Assembly: GCF_041080675.1 (NCBI RefSeq)
Contig: NZ_CP163520.1
Coordinates: forward strand, 4,588,001-4,652,000
Direction: 5' to 3'
Length of the DNA: 64,000 nucleotides
DNA from: Streptomyces sp. cg36
GTDB lineage: Bacteria > Actinomycetota > Actinomycetes > Streptomycetales > Streptomycetaceae
In this document: one piece after another, positions 19,125 through 28,798 of the stretch
Numbering within the stretch: the first letter of the stretch is position 1
How the letters are laid out: each line of letters starts with the position of its first letter
The notes under the pieces: generated by a model
Told to the model about the DNA's origin: nothing
Seen by the model: the letters and a program-made list of their open reading frames with translations, nothing else
The model's database searches: none
Program-made: the position numbers and the translations under genes

Positions 19125-20561
19125 ATGAGTTCCGTCCTTCAAGACCGGCCGACGACGGCGGGCGCGCCCCCGGACCCGTCCTCGTACCGCGAGCGCCCGG
19201 ACCAGTACCGGCCCGGCCGGACGATCACCCACTGGGAACCGGAGGACGAGCTCTTCTGGCGGTCGGTGGGCCGCAAGGTCGCCCGCCGCAACCTGTGGAT
19301 CGCCGTCCCGGCCCTGCTCGTCGCGTTCGTCGTCTGGCAGGTGTGGTCGGTCACCGCCACCAACCTCACGGACGTCGGCTTCGGCTTCAGCACCTCGCAG
19401 CTCTTCTGGCTGACCGCGATCCCGGGCCTGACCGGCGGCTCCTCCCGGATCCTCTACACCTTCCTCGGCCCGATGATCGGCCAGCGCCGCTTCACCGCCC
19501 TCTCCACCATCGTCCTGATCGTCCCCCTCGTCTGGCTGGGCGTGGCCATCCAGGACCCGACGACCCCCTACGCCGTCATGGTCTGCATCGCCGCGCTCTG
19601 CGGCATCGGCGGCGCCAACTTCGCCTCCTCCCTCGCCAACATCGGCTTCTTCTTCCCGAAGAAGGAGAAGGGCAACGCGACGGGCGTCAACGGCGGCCTC
19701 GGCAACCTGGGCGTCTCGGTGGTCCAGCTGGTCACCCCCCTGGTGATCACGTCCTCGGTGATCGCGGTCGGCTCGGCCCAGCACAAGGCCGACGGCACGC
19801 CCGTGTACCTCCAGAACGCGGCCTTCCTGTGGGTGCCGGTCGTGGTCGTCCTCGCGCTGGTCGCCTGGTTCGGCCAGAACGACCTGAAGGTGGCCGCCAC
19901 TCCGTTCAGCCGCCAGAAGATCATCTTCCGGCGCAAGCACAACTGGCTGATGACCTGGCTCTACGTCGGCACCTTCGGCTCGTTCATCGGCTTCGCCGCC
20001 GCGCTTCCGCTGCTGATCAAGACGACGTTCCCCGGCTACTCCGTGGCGACCTACGCCTGGATGGGCCCGGCCCTGGGCGCGCTGGCCCGCTGGGCGGGCG
20101 GCTGGATCGCGGACCGGCTGGGCGGCGCGCGCGTCACGATCATCTCGTTCGTGGGCATGGCGCTCTCGATCATCGGCGTCATCTCCTTCCTCCCCGCCGG
20201 CTCCTCCACCGGCGACTTCTACGGCTTCTTCGGCTGCTTCCTGGCCGCCTTCCTCTTCTCCGGGATCGGCAACGGCTCCACGTTCCGCCAGATCCCGGTG
20301 ATCTTCCGCAACCAGCACCTCAAGGGCCTGGAGCCGGGCACCGCCGAGTACGCCCGGGCGCTGCGGCAGTCCGAGGTCGAGGCGGGCGCGGTCACCGGCT
20401 TCACCTCGGCGATCGCCGCCTACGGCTTCTTCTTCATCCCCGCCATGTTCGCCAACTTCTCGGTGACCGGCGCGATGTGGGGCTTCGTGGCCTTCTACGC
20501 CAGCTGCGTGGTGGTGGCCTGGTACTACTACGCCCGCAAGTCGGCCGAAGCCCCCTCCTGA
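19125..20561 (+). CDS. narK: NarK-family nitrate/nitrite transporter
   Basis: A 478-residue MFS protein with about twelve helices. The NarK signatures are visible: [20 protein letters not shown] between helices 4 and 5 and the second glycine-rich signature around [24 protein letters not shown] later. The charged N-terminal tail ([12 protein letters not shown]) also fits actinobacterial NarK. It would import nitrate with nitrite export or proton symport. It precedes the PFL genes by 104 nt on the same strand and the Nas-type molybdoenzyme by 4.4 kb, suggesting nitrate serves as electron acceptor during oxygen limitation. Confidence 0.92.
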   Translation: MSSVLQDRPTTAGAPPDPSSYRERPDQYRPGRTITHWEPEDELFWRSVGRKVARRNLWIAVPALLVAFVVWQVWSVTATNLTDVGFGFSTSQLFWLTAIPGLTGGSSRILYTFLGPMIGQRRFTALSTIVLIVPLVWLGVAIQDPTTPYAVMVCIAALCGIGGANFASSLANIGFFFPKKEKGNATGVNGGLGNLGVSVVQLVTPLVITSSVIAVGSAQHKADGTPVYLQNAAFLWVPVVVVLALVAWFGQNDLKVAATPFSRQKIIFRRKHNWLMTWLYVGTFGSFIGFAAALPLLIKTTFPGYSVATYAWMGPALGALARWAGGWIADRLGGARVTIISFVGMALSIIGVISFLPAGSSTGDFYGFFGCFLAAFLFSGIGNGSTFRQIPVIFRNQHLKGLEPGTAEYARALRQSEVEAGAVTGFTSAIAAYGFFFIPAMFANFSVTGAMWGFVAFYASCVVVAWYYYARKSAEAPS

Positions 20562-20665
20562 GCCGGGCGGCCGGGCCCCGGCGGCCCCCCTCTCCCGCTC
20601 CCCCTCCAACTCCCCCCGCACTTCCTGAACTTCCCAACGGACGACGACTGCGAAAGGTGCCCGCC

Positions 20666-22924
20666 ATGACGGTGGCCGCGGACCAGACGACGGTGAACGG
20701 CGAAGCCTGGCACGGCTTCCGGGACGGGCCCTGGCGCGAGGCCATCGACGTCCGCGACTTCGTCCAGCGCAACTACACCCCGTACGAGGGCGACGCCGGT
20801 TTCCTCGCCGGTCCCACCGCCCGCACCACCGCCGTCTGGGACCGGCTCCGGGCGATGTTCCCGGTCGAGAACGCCCGCGGCATCCACGACGTCGACCCGC
20901 ACACCCCCTCCCGCATCGACGCCTTCGCCCCCGGCTACATCGACCCCGACCTCGACCTGATCGTGGGCCTGCAGACCGACGCCCCGCTGAAGCGCGCGAT
21001 CATGCCCAACGGCGGCTGGCGCATGGTCGAGAACGCCCTGAACGCGTACGGACACGAGGCCGACCCCGACGTCCGGGACGTCTACACCCAGCTGCGCAAG
21101 ACCCACAACGACGGCGTGTTCGACGCCTACACCCCCGAGATCCGCGCCTGCCGCTCCTCCGGCATCATCACCGGCCTCCCCGACGCCTACGGCCGGGGCC
21201 GCATCATCGGCGACTACCGCCGCGTCGCCCTCTACGGCATCGACCGCCTCATCCAGGACAAGCGGGCCGGGCTGGCCGAGCTGGCCGCCGAGTGGCCCAC
21301 CGAGCACGTCATCCGCGACCGCGAGGAGACCGCCGAGCAGATCAGGGCCCTGACCGAGCTCAAGGCCATGGCCCTGTCGTACGGGTACGACATCTCGGGC
21401 CCCGCCACCACCGGCCGCGAGGCCGTCCAGTGGCTCTACTTCGGCTATCTCGCCGCCGTGAAGGAGCAGAACGGCGCGGCCATGTCGCTGGGCCGCATCG
21501 ACAGCTTCCTCGACATCTACCTCCAGCGCGATCTGGACGCCGGGACCCTCACCGAGTCCGAGGCCCAGGAGTTCATCGACGACTTCGTCATCAAGCTCCG
21601 CATCGTCCGCTTCCTGCGCACCCCCGAGTACAACGAGCTCTACTCCGGCGACCCCACCTGGGTCACCTGGTCCATGGCGGGCCTCGGCGAGGACGGCCGC
21701 CCGCTGGTCACCCGCACGACCTTCCGCGCCCTGCGCACCCTCTACAACCTCGGCCCGGCCCCCGAACCCAACCTCACCGTCTTCTGGTCGAGCCGGCTGC
21801 CCGCGGCCTTCAAGGAGTACGCGGCCCGGGTCGCCATCGACACCAGCGCCCTCCAGTTCGAGTCCGACGAGCTGATGCGCCCCAAGTACGGCGACGACAC
21901 CGCCATCGCGTGCTGCGTCTCCGCCATGGCGGTCGGCAAGCAGATGCAGTTCTTCGGCGCCCGCGTCAACGTCGCCAAGGCCCTGCTGTACGCGATCAAC
22001 GGCGGCCGGGACGAGAAGTCCGGCGCCCTGGTCGCCGAGGGCTTCGAGCCGATCACCGACGAGTACCTGGAGTACGAGACGGTCGCCGCCCAGTACGACC
22101 GGATGCTCGACTGGCTCGCCCGGACCTACGTCCACGCCCTCAACGTCATCCACTACATGCACGACAAGTACGCCTACGAGCGCATCGAGATGGCCCTGCA
22201 CGACCGCCGTGTCCTGCGCACCATGGCCTGCGGCATCGCCGGGCTCTCGGTCGCCGTCGACTCCCTCTCCGCCATCAAGCACGCCCGCGTGCGGGTGATC
22301 CGCGACGACACCGGGCTGGCCGTGGACTACGCCGTCGAGGGGGAGTACCCCGCGTACGGCAACAACGACGACCGCGCCGACGACCTCGCCCGCCGGCTCG
22401 TCCACGACTTCATGGCCAAGGTGCGCCGCCACCCCACCTACCGCGACGCGGTGCACACCCAGTCCGTGCTCACGATCACCTCCAACGTCGTCTACGGCAA
22501 GAAGACCGGCAACACCCCCGACGGCCGCCGCGCGGGCGCCCCGTTCGCCCCGGGCGCCAACCCGATGAACGGCCGCGACGAGCACGGCTACATCGCCTCC
22601 GCCCTCTCCGTCGCCAAGCTCCCCTACGACGACGCCGAGGACGGCATCTCGCTGACCAACACGATCACCCCGGACGCCCTGGGCCGCACCCCCGAGGAGC
22701 GCACCGCCAACCTCGGCGGCGTCCTCGACGGCTTCATGGCGAGCGGCGGCTTCCACATGAACGTCAACGTCCTGGACCGGGCGACCCTGGAGGACGCCAT
22801 GGCCCATCCGGAGAACCACCCGCAGCTGACCATCCGCGTCTCCGGATACGCCGTCAACTTCGTACGGCTGACGCGCGAGCAGCAGCTCGACGTCATCAAC
22901 CGCACCTTCCACGGCTCGCTCTGA
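20666..22924 (+). CDS. pflB: Pyruvate formate-lyase (formate C-acetyltransferase)
   Basis: A 752-residue glycyl-radical enzyme converting pyruvate and CoA to acetyl-CoA and formate. The adjacent catalytic cysteines are C416-C417 (AIACCVSAM). The radical-bearing glycine is G727 in RVSGYAVNF, 26 residues from the C-terminus, the same distance as in Escherichia coli PflB. Together these separate it from diol dehydratases and other glycyl-radical enzymes, which have one catalytic Cys. ATG 20666 follows GAAAGGTG. The activase gene is 26 nt downstream. PFL is destroyed by oxygen once activated, so its presence in a streptomycete is notable. Confidence 0.95.
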   Translation: MTVAADQTTVNGEAWHGFRDGPWREAIDVRDFVQRNYTPYEGDAGFLAGPTARTTAVWDRLRAMFPVENARGIHDVDPHTPSRIDAFAPGYIDPDLDLIVGLQTDAPLKRAIMPNGGWRMVENALNAYGHEADPDVRDVYTQLRKTHNDGVFDAYTPEIRACRSSGIITGLPDAYGRGRIIGDYRRVALYGIDRLIQDKRAGLAELAAEWPTEHVIRDREETAEQIRALTELKAMALSYGYDISGPATTGREAVQWLYFGYLAAVKEQNGAAMSLGRIDSFLDIYLQRDLDAGTLTESEAQEFIDDFVIKLRIVRFLRTPEYNELYSGDPTWVTWSMAGLGEDGRPLVTRTTFRALRTLYNLGPAPEPNLTVFWSSRLPAAFKEYAARVAIDTSALQFESDELMRPKYGDDTAIACCVSAMAVGKQMQFFGARVNVAKALLYAINGGRDEKSGALVAEGFEPITDEYLEYETVAAQYDRMLDWLARTYVHALNVIHYMHDKYAYERIEMALHDRRVLRTMACGIAGLSVAVDSLSAIKHARVRVIRDDTGLAVDYAVEGEYPAYGNNDDRADDLARRLVHDFMAKVRRHPTYRDAVHTQSVLTITSNVVYGKKTGNTPDGRRAGAPFAPGANPMNGRDEHGYIASALSVAKLPYDDAEDGISLTNTITPDALGRTPEERTANLGGVLDGFMASGGFHMNVNVLDRATLEDAMAHPENHPQLTIRVSGYAVNFVRLTREQQLDVINRTFHGSL

Positions 22925-22950
22925 GCCGCGCGGACCCAGGGGAGCCCGTC

Positions 22951-23757
22951 ATGACCACGCTCACCCGGCGGCCCCGGGCGGTGGTGGCCCCGGCCGCCAC
23001 CCCGGCCGCCGCCGCCACCCACCGCGCCGCCGAGGGCTCGGTCCACTCCTGGGACCTGTCGACCGGCGTCGACGGCCCCGGCAGCCGCTTCGTCACCTTC
23101 CTCTCCGGCTGTCCCCTCACCTGTCTCTACTGCCACAACCCCGACACCTGGCGGATGCGCTCCGGCCGGCGCACCTCGGCGGACGAGGTGATCGCCGAGG
23201 CCCGCAAGTACACGACGTTCATCGCCGCCGCCGGGGGCGGCGCCACCATCAGCGGGGGCGAACCCCTGCTGCAGCCCGTCTTCGCCGGGGAACTGCTGCA
23301 CCGGATGAAGCACGAGCTCGGGCTGCACACCGCGCTCGACACCTCCGGCTTCCTCGGCGCCCGCGCCACCGACGCCCTGCTGCGCGATGTCGACCTGGTG
23401 CTCCTGGACCTCAAGTCCTGGCACCCGGACACCTACCGGAAGGTGACCGGCCGCCCCCTGCGGCCCACCCTGGACTTCGCCCGCCGCCTGGCCGACCTCG
23501 GGCAGACCGTGTGGATACGGTTCGTACTGGTCCCGGGCCTGACCGACGACCCCGCCAACATCGAGGGCGTCGCCGCCTTCGCCGCCTCCCTCGGCAATGT
23601 CTCGCGCGTCGACGTCCTGCCCTTCCACAAGCTCGGCGAGGCGAAGTGGCAGGCGCTCGGCCGCGCCTTCACCCTCCACGACACGCCGCCCCCGGCCGCC
23701 GAGGCGCTGGCCGGAGCCCGCGCGGTCTTCACCGCCCACGGCCTGCACGTCGTCTGA
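22951..23757 (+). CDS. pflA: Pyruvate formate-lyase activating enzyme (radical SAM)
   Basis: A 268-residue radical-SAM enzyme that would install the glycyl radical on PflB. The [4Fe-4S] motif is C54-x3-C58-x2-C61 (GCPLTCLYCHNP), and SGGEPLLQP is the SAM-binding GGE motif; VLLDLKSW and WIRFVLVPGLTDD match PflA core strands. The protein lacks the extra ferredoxin insert seen in activases of other glycyl-radical enzymes. ATG 22951 has AGGGGAG 6 nt upstream. The first ~35 residues are an Ala/Pro-rich extension not needed for the fold. The stop codon lies inside a tandem repeat. Confidence 0.94.
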   Translation: MTTLTRRPRAVVAPAATPAAAATHRAAEGSVHSWDLSTGVDGPGSRFVTFLSGCPLTCLYCHNPDTWRMRSGRRTSADEVIAEARKYTTFIAAAGGGATISGGEPLLQPVFAGELLHRMKHELGLHTALDTSGFLGARATDALLRDVDLVLLDLKSWHPDTYRKVTGRPLRPTLDFARRLADLGQTVWIRFVLVPGLTDDPANIEGVAAFAASLGNVSRVDVLPFHKLGEAKWQALGRAFTLHDTPPPAAEALAGARAVFTAHGLHVV

Positions 23758-23817
23758 CCGCCCGGGACCGCACGCCGTCTGACCGCCCGGGACCGCACGC
23801 CGTCTGACTGCCCGGGG
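23751..23817 (+). repeat. 25-bp tandem repeat spanning the pflA stop codon
   Basis: Two identical 25-bp copies (23751-23775 and 23776-23800) are followed by a partial third copy to 23817. Each contains the TCTGA that forms the pflA stop in the first copy, so the unit arose from the gene end. It contains CCGCCCGGG and may affect transcript end formation. Confidence 0.85.
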
Positions 23818-23905
23818 CCCGGCCGTTGTCCGCCCGAGGGTCGCCCAGGGGCCCACCCGGGGCCTGCCATCCGGCTGAAGGCTTCACCCCATCGACCAGC
23901 AAAAC

Positions 23906-23935
23906 GGGTGATAACCACCCATATCGACCTACGGT
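23906..23935 (+). promoter_or_regulatory. Promoter/operator of molybdoenzyme operon
   Basis: The inverted repeat GGGTG-ATAAC-CACCC (23906-23920) sits at the -35 position of a -10-like TACGGT (23930-23935), which ends 6 nt before the GTG at 23942. This suggests a leaderless operon transcript controlled by a regulator overlapping -35. The repeat is not a CRP/FNR (N8 spacing) site. Confidence 0.5.
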
Positions 23936-23941
23936 GGCCGG

Positions 23942-24988
23942 GTGACCGAGCCACCCGCAGCCAGGCCCTCCGTCGCGCTGCGCGCGACCGCCGCAGGAAC
24001 CGCCGTCTCCCTTCTGCTGATCCTCGCCATCGTCTTCGGCAGCCGCAGACTGAAGGACTTCGACTCCGCCCTCCTGCCGTACGCGTGCGCCACCGTCTTC
24101 CTCGCCTTCGGCGTCGCCTACCGCTACACCGTGTGGATCTCCTCCCCGGGCGCCCGCCGCCTCTTCAAGCAGGGCTGGCGCAGCCTCTTCTCCGCCGCCG
24201 CCTTCCGGCGGGCCCCCACCGCCCTGCCGAAGATGGCCGCCACCTACCTCGGTTTCCAGAAGTTCCTCGGCGCCCGCTCGCACGCCCGCTGGGCCGCCCA
24301 CCAGCTGATCTTCTGGGGCTGTCTGCTGGCCGCCGCGATCACGTTCCCGCTGACCTGGGGCTGGTTCACGTTCACCTCCTCGACCGGGTCCGGACCTGGC
24401 TACGAGATGCGCGTCTGGGGCTTCAAGGTCCTCGGCTTCAACGCGCTGAACGTCGTCGGCTGGCTGATGTTCCACGGCCTGGACATCGCCGCCGTCCTGG
24501 TCATCCCCGGCGCCTCGTACTTCCTGTGGCGCCGGATGAAGGACCGCGGCGCGATCACCGGCCAGCGCTTCGCCTACGACCTGGTGCCGCTGATCCTGCT
24601 GATCGTCATCTCCGTGACCGGCCTCCTCCTCACCTTCTCGTCGATCTTCCTGCACGGCGGGGGCTACGCGTTCCTGGCGGTCCTGCACATGGTGTCGGTG
24701 GTGGTGACCCTCATCTACATCCCGTTCGGGAAGTTCTTCCACATCGTCCAGCGCCCCGCCGCCGTCGGGATGCAGCTGTTCAAGTACAACGCCCGCCAGG
24801 ACGAGCAGGTCTTCGCCTGCCGCCGCTGCTCGGAGCCCATCGACACGGCCCCCTACGTCGAGAACCTGCGCGGAACCATGCGCGACCTGGAGCTCGGCTT
24901 CGACGCCTGGGCCGAGTACTGCCCGCGCTGCAAGCGGGTGCTGCGCGGCACCGCGTACCTCAGCCACGTCAAGAAGGGCTACAAGTGA
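23942..24988 (+). CDS. NarI-like membrane electron-transfer subunit with C-terminal zinc-ribbon
   Basis: A 348-residue protein with about six hydrophobic segments. Histidines inside or at the edge of helices (AHQLIFWG, MFHGLDIA, VLHMVSVVV, KFFHIVQRP) resemble the b-haem ligands of NarI/HdrE-type cytochromes; the pattern HMVSVVVTLIYIPFGKFFH is especially NarI-like. The C-terminus departs from NarI: it has CRRC and CPRC pairs spaced about 40 residues, a likely Zn or Fe site on the cytoplasmic side. Its TGA overlaps the molybdoenzyme GTG start. It would pass quinol electrons to the catalytic subunit. Haem binding is inference. Confidence 0.7.
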   Translation: MTEPPAARPSVALRATAAGTAVSLLLILAIVFGSRRLKDFDSALLPYACATVFLAFGVAYRYTVWISSPGARRLFKQGWRSLFSAAAFRRAPTALPKMAATYLGFQKFLGARSHARWAAHQLIFWGCLLAAAITFPLTWGWFTFTSSTGSGPGYEMRVWGFKVLGFNALNVVGWLMFHGLDIAAVLVIPGASYFLWRRMKDRGAITGQRFAYDLVPLILLIVISVTGLLLTFSSIFLHGGGYAFLAVLHMVSVVVTLIYIPFGKFFHIVQRPAAVGMQLFKYNARQDEQVFACRRCSEPIDTAPYVENLRGTMRDLELGFDAWAEYCPRCKRVLRGTAYLSHVKKGYK

Positions 24989-27279
24989 ACCGGCTCCCCC
25001 TGGATCCGTCCCTCGCCCCGCCCGGCACTCGCAACTTCCGGGACGCGGGGGGCATCCCGGCCGACCGCTGGCACGCCGACCAGAACGGCGAGACCCTCGT
25101 CCCCACCCACTGCTGCTTCTGCGGAGTCCAGTGCGGGATGTATCTCCGCGTCGACCGGGGCGGCAAGGTCTTCGGCGTCGAGCCGCGCAACCACGACATC
25201 AACCGCATGCGGCTGTGCCCCAAGGGCATCAACGCCTACCAGCAGGTCAACCACCCCGACCGGCTGACCGCGCCACTGCTGCGCCGCTCCCGCGACGAGC
25301 CGTTCCGGGAGGTCTCCTGGGAGGAGGCCCTGGACCACACGGCCGCCGAGGTCCGCCGCATCCAGGCCGCCCACGGCAACGACTCCTTCGGGCTGCTCGG
25401 CGGGGCCAGCCTGTTCTCCGAGAAGACGTATCTGGTCGGCAAGTTCGCCCGGGTCGCGCTCCGGACGCGGCACGTCGACTACAACGGCCGGCTGTGCATG
25501 GTCTCCGCGGCGGGTGCCAACAAGCTCGCCTTCGGCATCGACCGGGCCGCCAACCCCTTCTCCGACATCCTCCTCACCGACTGCCTGCTCATCGCCGGGT
25601 CCAACGTCGGGGAGTGCTTCCCCGTCATGACCCAGTACGTGTGGGGCGCCCGGGACCGCGGGGCCACCCTGATCGTGGTCGACCCGCGCGAGACGGCGAT
25701 CGCCCGCACCGCCGACATCCATGTGGCCCTCAAGCCCGGCACCGACTCGGCGTTCTTCAACTCCGTCCTCCACGTGATCATCAAGGAGGAGCTGGACGAC
25801 GAGGCGTTCGTCGGCGCCCGCGCCACGGGCTGGGAGGAGGTCCGCGAGAAGGCCGCCGAGTATCCCCCCGAGCGGGCCGCCGAGATCTGCGGGATCCCGG
25901 CCGCCCAGATCGTGGAGGTCGCCCGCACCTTCGGCCGCGCCCCCAAGGCCATGGCCTGGCACGCCCGGGGCATCGAGCACCACTCGCAGGGCGTCGAGAA
26001 CTGCCTCACGGTGATCAACCTCTGCGTCGCCACCGGCAACCTCGGCAAGCCCGGCGCCGGGTACGGCACCATCACCGGCCAGGGCAACGGCCAGGGCGGC
26101 CGTGAGCACGGCCAGAAGTCCGACCTGCTGCCGGGCGGGCGCTCCATCAGCAACCCCGAACACCGCCGCCAGATCTGCGAGATCTGGGGCATCGAGGAGT
26201 CCGAACTCCCGCCCGCCGGAACCTCGATGATGGAAATGGTCCATCAGATGCGCCGCCAGGAGATCCGCGGCCTCATCGGCATCTGCAACAACCCCTTCGT
26301 CTCCCTCCCGAACTACGCGACCGTCAAGGACGGCTACGACAGCCTCGAATTCCACGCCCAATTCGACTTCTTCCTCTCCGAGACCGCGGCCAACGCGCAT
26401 GTGGTCTTCCCCGTCACCACCTGGGCCGAGGACGAGGGCGTGATGGCCAACGCCGAGGCCCGGGTGGTCAAGCACAACAAGGCCCAGGAGCCACCCGCCG
26501 GAGTGCGCACCGACACCTGGGTCATCTGCCAGCTCGCCCAACGCCTGGGCGCCGGGGCCAAGTTCGCCTTCCCCGGCTCGCGCGAGGTCTTCGACGAACT
26601 GCGCGCCGCCTCCGCCGGAACGGTCAACGACTACTTCGGCATCACCTACGAGCGGCTGGAGGAGACCGGCGGCATCGTCTGGCCCTGCCCCACCACGGAC
26701 CATCCGGGCACCCCGCGCCTCTTCGAGGACGGCCGCACCTGGCACCCCGACGGCAAGATCCATATGCAGGTCGTCGAATGGCACCCGCCCATGGACCCGT
26801 ACGACGACGAGCACCCCCTCTCCCTCACCACCGGCCGCACCGTGGCCCACTTCCTCTCCGGCAACCAGACCCGCAGGCTCGGCGCCCTGGTCGAGCAGAC
26901 CCCGCGCCCCTGGGTCGAGGTCCACCCCTCGCACGGCTTCCGCAACGGCGACCCGGTCCGCGTCGTCACCCGGCGCGGCAGCGAGGTCTTCCCCGCCCTG
27001 GTCACCGAGGCGATCCGCCCCGACACCGTCTTCATCCCGTACCACTGGCCGGTGCCCACCGCGGCCAACGCGCTCACCATCGACGCCCTCGACCCCCGGT
27101 CGAAGATCCCCGAGTACAAGGTCTGCGCCTGCCGCATCGAACCCGGAGACCGGATCGACGAGGTCCCGGCGCCCCCGACCGCGCCCGGCCATGTGGCCTA
27201 CCCGGATGCCCAGGTCTCCCGCACCGACCCGCTGCCGCCCACGTCCCCCCAGGGGCGCGGCACCGCCGAGAGGGGCTGA
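24985..27279 (+). CDS. Nas/Nap-type molybdopterin oxidoreductase (probable nitrate reductase catalytic subunit)
   Basis: A 764-residue bis-MGD enzyme. The [4Fe-4S] site is C43-x2-C46-x3-C50-x27-C78. The likely Mo ligand is C171 in GRLCMVSA; Cys followed by Met is typical of Nas/NarB and Nap nitrate reductases, whereas formate dehydrogenases have Cys/Sec followed by His. TGQGNGQGGREHGQK and LLPGGRSISNPEHR also fit the Nas group. There is no Tat signal, so the enzyme is cytoplasmic. The GTG start overlaps the upstream stop (GTGA). Linked narK supports nitrate as substrate; formate dehydrogenase linked to PFL remains the alternative. Confidence 0.78.
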   Translation: MNRLPLDPSLAPPGTRNFRDAGGIPADRWHADQNGETLVPTHCCFCGVQCGMYLRVDRGGKVFGVEPRNHDINRMRLCPKGINAYQQVNHPDRLTAPLLRRSRDEPFREVSWEEALDHTAAEVRRIQAAHGNDSFGLLGGASLFSEKTYLVGKFARVALRTRHVDYNGRLCMVSAAGANKLAFGIDRAANPFSDILLTDCLLIAGSNVGECFPVMTQYVWGARDRGATLIVVDPRETAIARTADIHVALKPGTDSAFFNSVLHVIIKEELDDEAFVGARATGWEEVREKAAEYPPERAAEICGIPAAQIVEVARTFGRAPKAMAWHARGIEHHSQGVENCLTVINLCVATGNLGKPGAGYGTITGQGNGQGGREHGQKSDLLPGGRSISNPEHRRQICEIWGIEESELPPAGTSMMEMVHQMRRQEIRGLIGICNNPFVSLPNYATVKDGYDSLEFHAQFDFFLSETAANAHVVFPVTTWAEDEGVMANAEARVVKHNKAQEPPAGVRTDTWVICQLAQRLGAGAKFAFPGSREVFDELRAASAGTVNDYFGITYERLEETGGIVWPCPTTDHPGTPRLFEDGRTWHPDGKIHMQVVEWHPPMDPYDDEHPLSLTTGRTVAHFLSGNQTRRLGALVEQTPRPWVEVHPSHGFRNGDPVRVVTRRGSEVFPALVTEAIRPDTVFIPYHWPVPTAANALTIDALDPRSKIPEYKVCACRIEPGDRIDEVPAPPTAPGHVAYPDAQVSRTDPLPPTSPQGRGTAERG

Positions 27280-27287
27280 CGCCCGCC

Positions 27288-27887
27288 ATGATGGGCAGAA
27301 CGATCTTCATCGACCCGGGCCGGTGCATCGGCTGCCAGGCATGCGTCTCGGCCTGCCGCGAGTGCGACTCGCACCGGGGCAAATCCATGATCCATCTCGA
27401 CTACCCCGACGAGGGGCACTCGGTCGCCTCCCTTCCCACGGTCTGCATGCACTGCGAGGACCCGGTGGCCCCCTGCGCCGAGGTGTGTCCCGCCGACGCG
27501 ATCCTGGTCACCGCCGACGGGGTGGTGCAGCAGGCCGACACCACCCGCTGCATCGGCTGCGCCAACTGCGTCAACGCCTGCCCCTTCGGCGTACCGAAGA
27601 TCGACCTCCAGGCGAAGCTGCAGATGAAGTGCAACCTCTGCTACGACCGCACCGCCTACGGGCTCGCCCCCATGTGCGCCACGGTCTGCCCCACCGGGGC
27701 GCTCTTCTACGGCACCCTCGACGAGCTCCGCGCGGAGCGCCCCGGGGTGCAGGTCGCCGACTCCTTCACGTTCGGCGATGTCGTCGTCTCCACCGGGGTG
27801 GCGATGGTCGTCCCCGCCGACAAGGTGCAGTGGCCGGTCCCCGGCGGCCTCCCGATCGTCGAGGTGAACGGAAAGGCCGTCCGATGA
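27288..27887 (+). CDS. Four-cluster ferredoxin-like electron-transfer subunit
   Basis: A 199-residue protein of the NrfC/HycB/DmsB type. Four cysteine clusters are seen in order: CIGCQACVSAC, CMHCEDPVAPCAEVC, CIGCANCVNAC and CNLCYDRTAYGLAPMCATVC, enough for four [4Fe-4S] centres. It would wire the membrane subunit or Rieske protein to the molybdoenzyme. It lacks a Tat signal, so it stays in the cytoplasm with the catalytic subunit. ATG 27288 is used (a second ATG follows immediately). Its stop overlaps the Rieske start (ATGA). Confidence 0.92.
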   Translation: MMGRTIFIDPGRCIGCQACVSACRECDSHRGKSMIHLDYPDEGHSVASLPTVCMHCEDPVAPCAEVCPADAILVTADGVVQQADTTRCIGCANCVNACPFGVPKIDLQAKLQMKCNLCYDRTAYGLAPMCATVCPTGALFYGTLDELRAERPGVQVADSFTFGDVVVSTGVAMVVPADKVQWPVPGGLPIVEVNGKAVR

Positions 27888-28798
27888 ACACACCCGAACC
27901 GCCCCCGCCCGCGGAGGACGACCCGCAGGGCCGACCGGGCCCGGCGGATTCCGCCGGGCCTCCGGGATCTCCGGCGCCTTCGGGACCGCCGGCACCTTCG
28001 GGACCGGTGGGACCTGCGGGGGCTTCGGAGAGCCGTGCCGACCTGGCGGGGCGGCCCGGCGGCCCGGACGCCACCGGGCAGGGCGCCACGGCGGGAGCGG
28101 GCGGCGCGGCCGGAGCCGGTGGCGCGGGCGGTCCGGAAGGGGCCGGGAGCGCCGTGGGCACCGGCACGGCCGTGGCCGCGCCGCCCTGGCCCGACCCCGC
28201 GCGCGAAGCCCTGCACGACCGGGTCTCCGCCGACTCCCTGACCACCCGCCGCGACTATCTGCGGATCGTGACCACCGTCTCCGGTGGGCTCGCCATCGGC
28301 GGGGTGGCGGTCGCCGGAGGCGTGCTGCACCGGCACGGCGACCAGGCCGAGGCGCCCAAGGCCAAACGCGTCGCCGAGCGGCTCGCCCCCGGCCAGTCGA
28401 TCGCCTTCCGCTTCCCCGGAGAGGACGACCGGGCGGTCGCCGTCCGCCTCAAGGACGGCACCCTCGTCGGCTACTCCGCCGTCTGTACGCACCTCGCCTG
28501 CGCGGTGCTGTGGCGCGAGGACCGGGGCAACGAGGGCGAGCTCTACTGCCCCTGCCACGAAGGCGTCTTCGACGCCCGCACCGGCGAGGTGACCGCCGGG
28601 CCGCCGCCCCGCCCGCTGCCGAAGGTGCTCCTCGTGGAGGAGATCGACGGCAGCGTCTGGGCCGTGGCCACCACCCGCTCCGGCGAGAGCGTCAAGGACG
28701 CCATGTGCCGGCAGTTCGGCGACCGCCGCCCGGACATGGCGGCCCGGATCGGCTGCCCCGGGGCCGGGCCCGCGACCGAGAGGAGTGAGCGGACATGA
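27884..28798 (+). CDS. Rieske [2Fe-2S] protein with internal Tat motif
   Basis: A 304-residue protein. The first ~115 residues are Pro/Gly/Ala-rich and disordered. A twin-arginine motif TTRRDYLRIV (Arg 122-123) precedes a hydrophobic segment, then the Rieske fold with CTHLAC near residue 200 and CPCHEG near 224, giving the Cys-His/Cys-His cluster. A Tat-inserted, membrane-anchored Rieske domain would face outside the cytoplasmic membrane. The long cytoplasmic tail before the Tat motif is unusual, although actinobacterial QcrA also has an internal Tat motif. It overlaps both neighbours by 4 nt, so it is an integral operon member. Confidence 0.9.
   Translation: MNTPEPPPPAEDDPQGRPGPADSAGPPGSPAPSGPPAPSGPVGPAGASESRADLAGRPGGPDATGQGATAGAGGAAGAGGAGGPEGAGSAVGTGTAVAAPPWPDPAREALHDRVSADSLTTRRDYLRIVTTVSGGLAIGGVAVAGGVLHRHGDQAEAPKAKRVAERLAPGQSIAFRFPGEDDRAVAVRLKDGTLVGYSAVCTHLACAVLWREDRGNEGELYCPCHEGVFDARTGEVTAGPPPRPLPKVLLVEEIDGSVWAVATTRSGESVKDAMCRQFGDRRPDMAARIGCPGAGPATERSERT

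Noticed and set aside
18592..19128. Collagen-like 178-aa open frame with Gly-Pro-Val repeats
   Set aside because: It arises from the 9-bp G-rich repeats, has no ribosome site, ends inside the narK start and has no conserved domain. An antisense frame is equally open.
23751..23817. CRISPR or att-type repeat after pflA
   Set aside because: Copies abut with no spacer and derive from the gene end, so slippage is the simplest explanation.
24985..27279. Formate dehydrogenase assignment (possibly with selenocysteine) for the molybdoenzyme
   Set aside because: The metal ligand context is Cys-Met (RLCMVSA), not Cys/Sec-His, and no in-frame TGA is present; Nas/Nap-type motifs fit better. It is kept only as an alternative.
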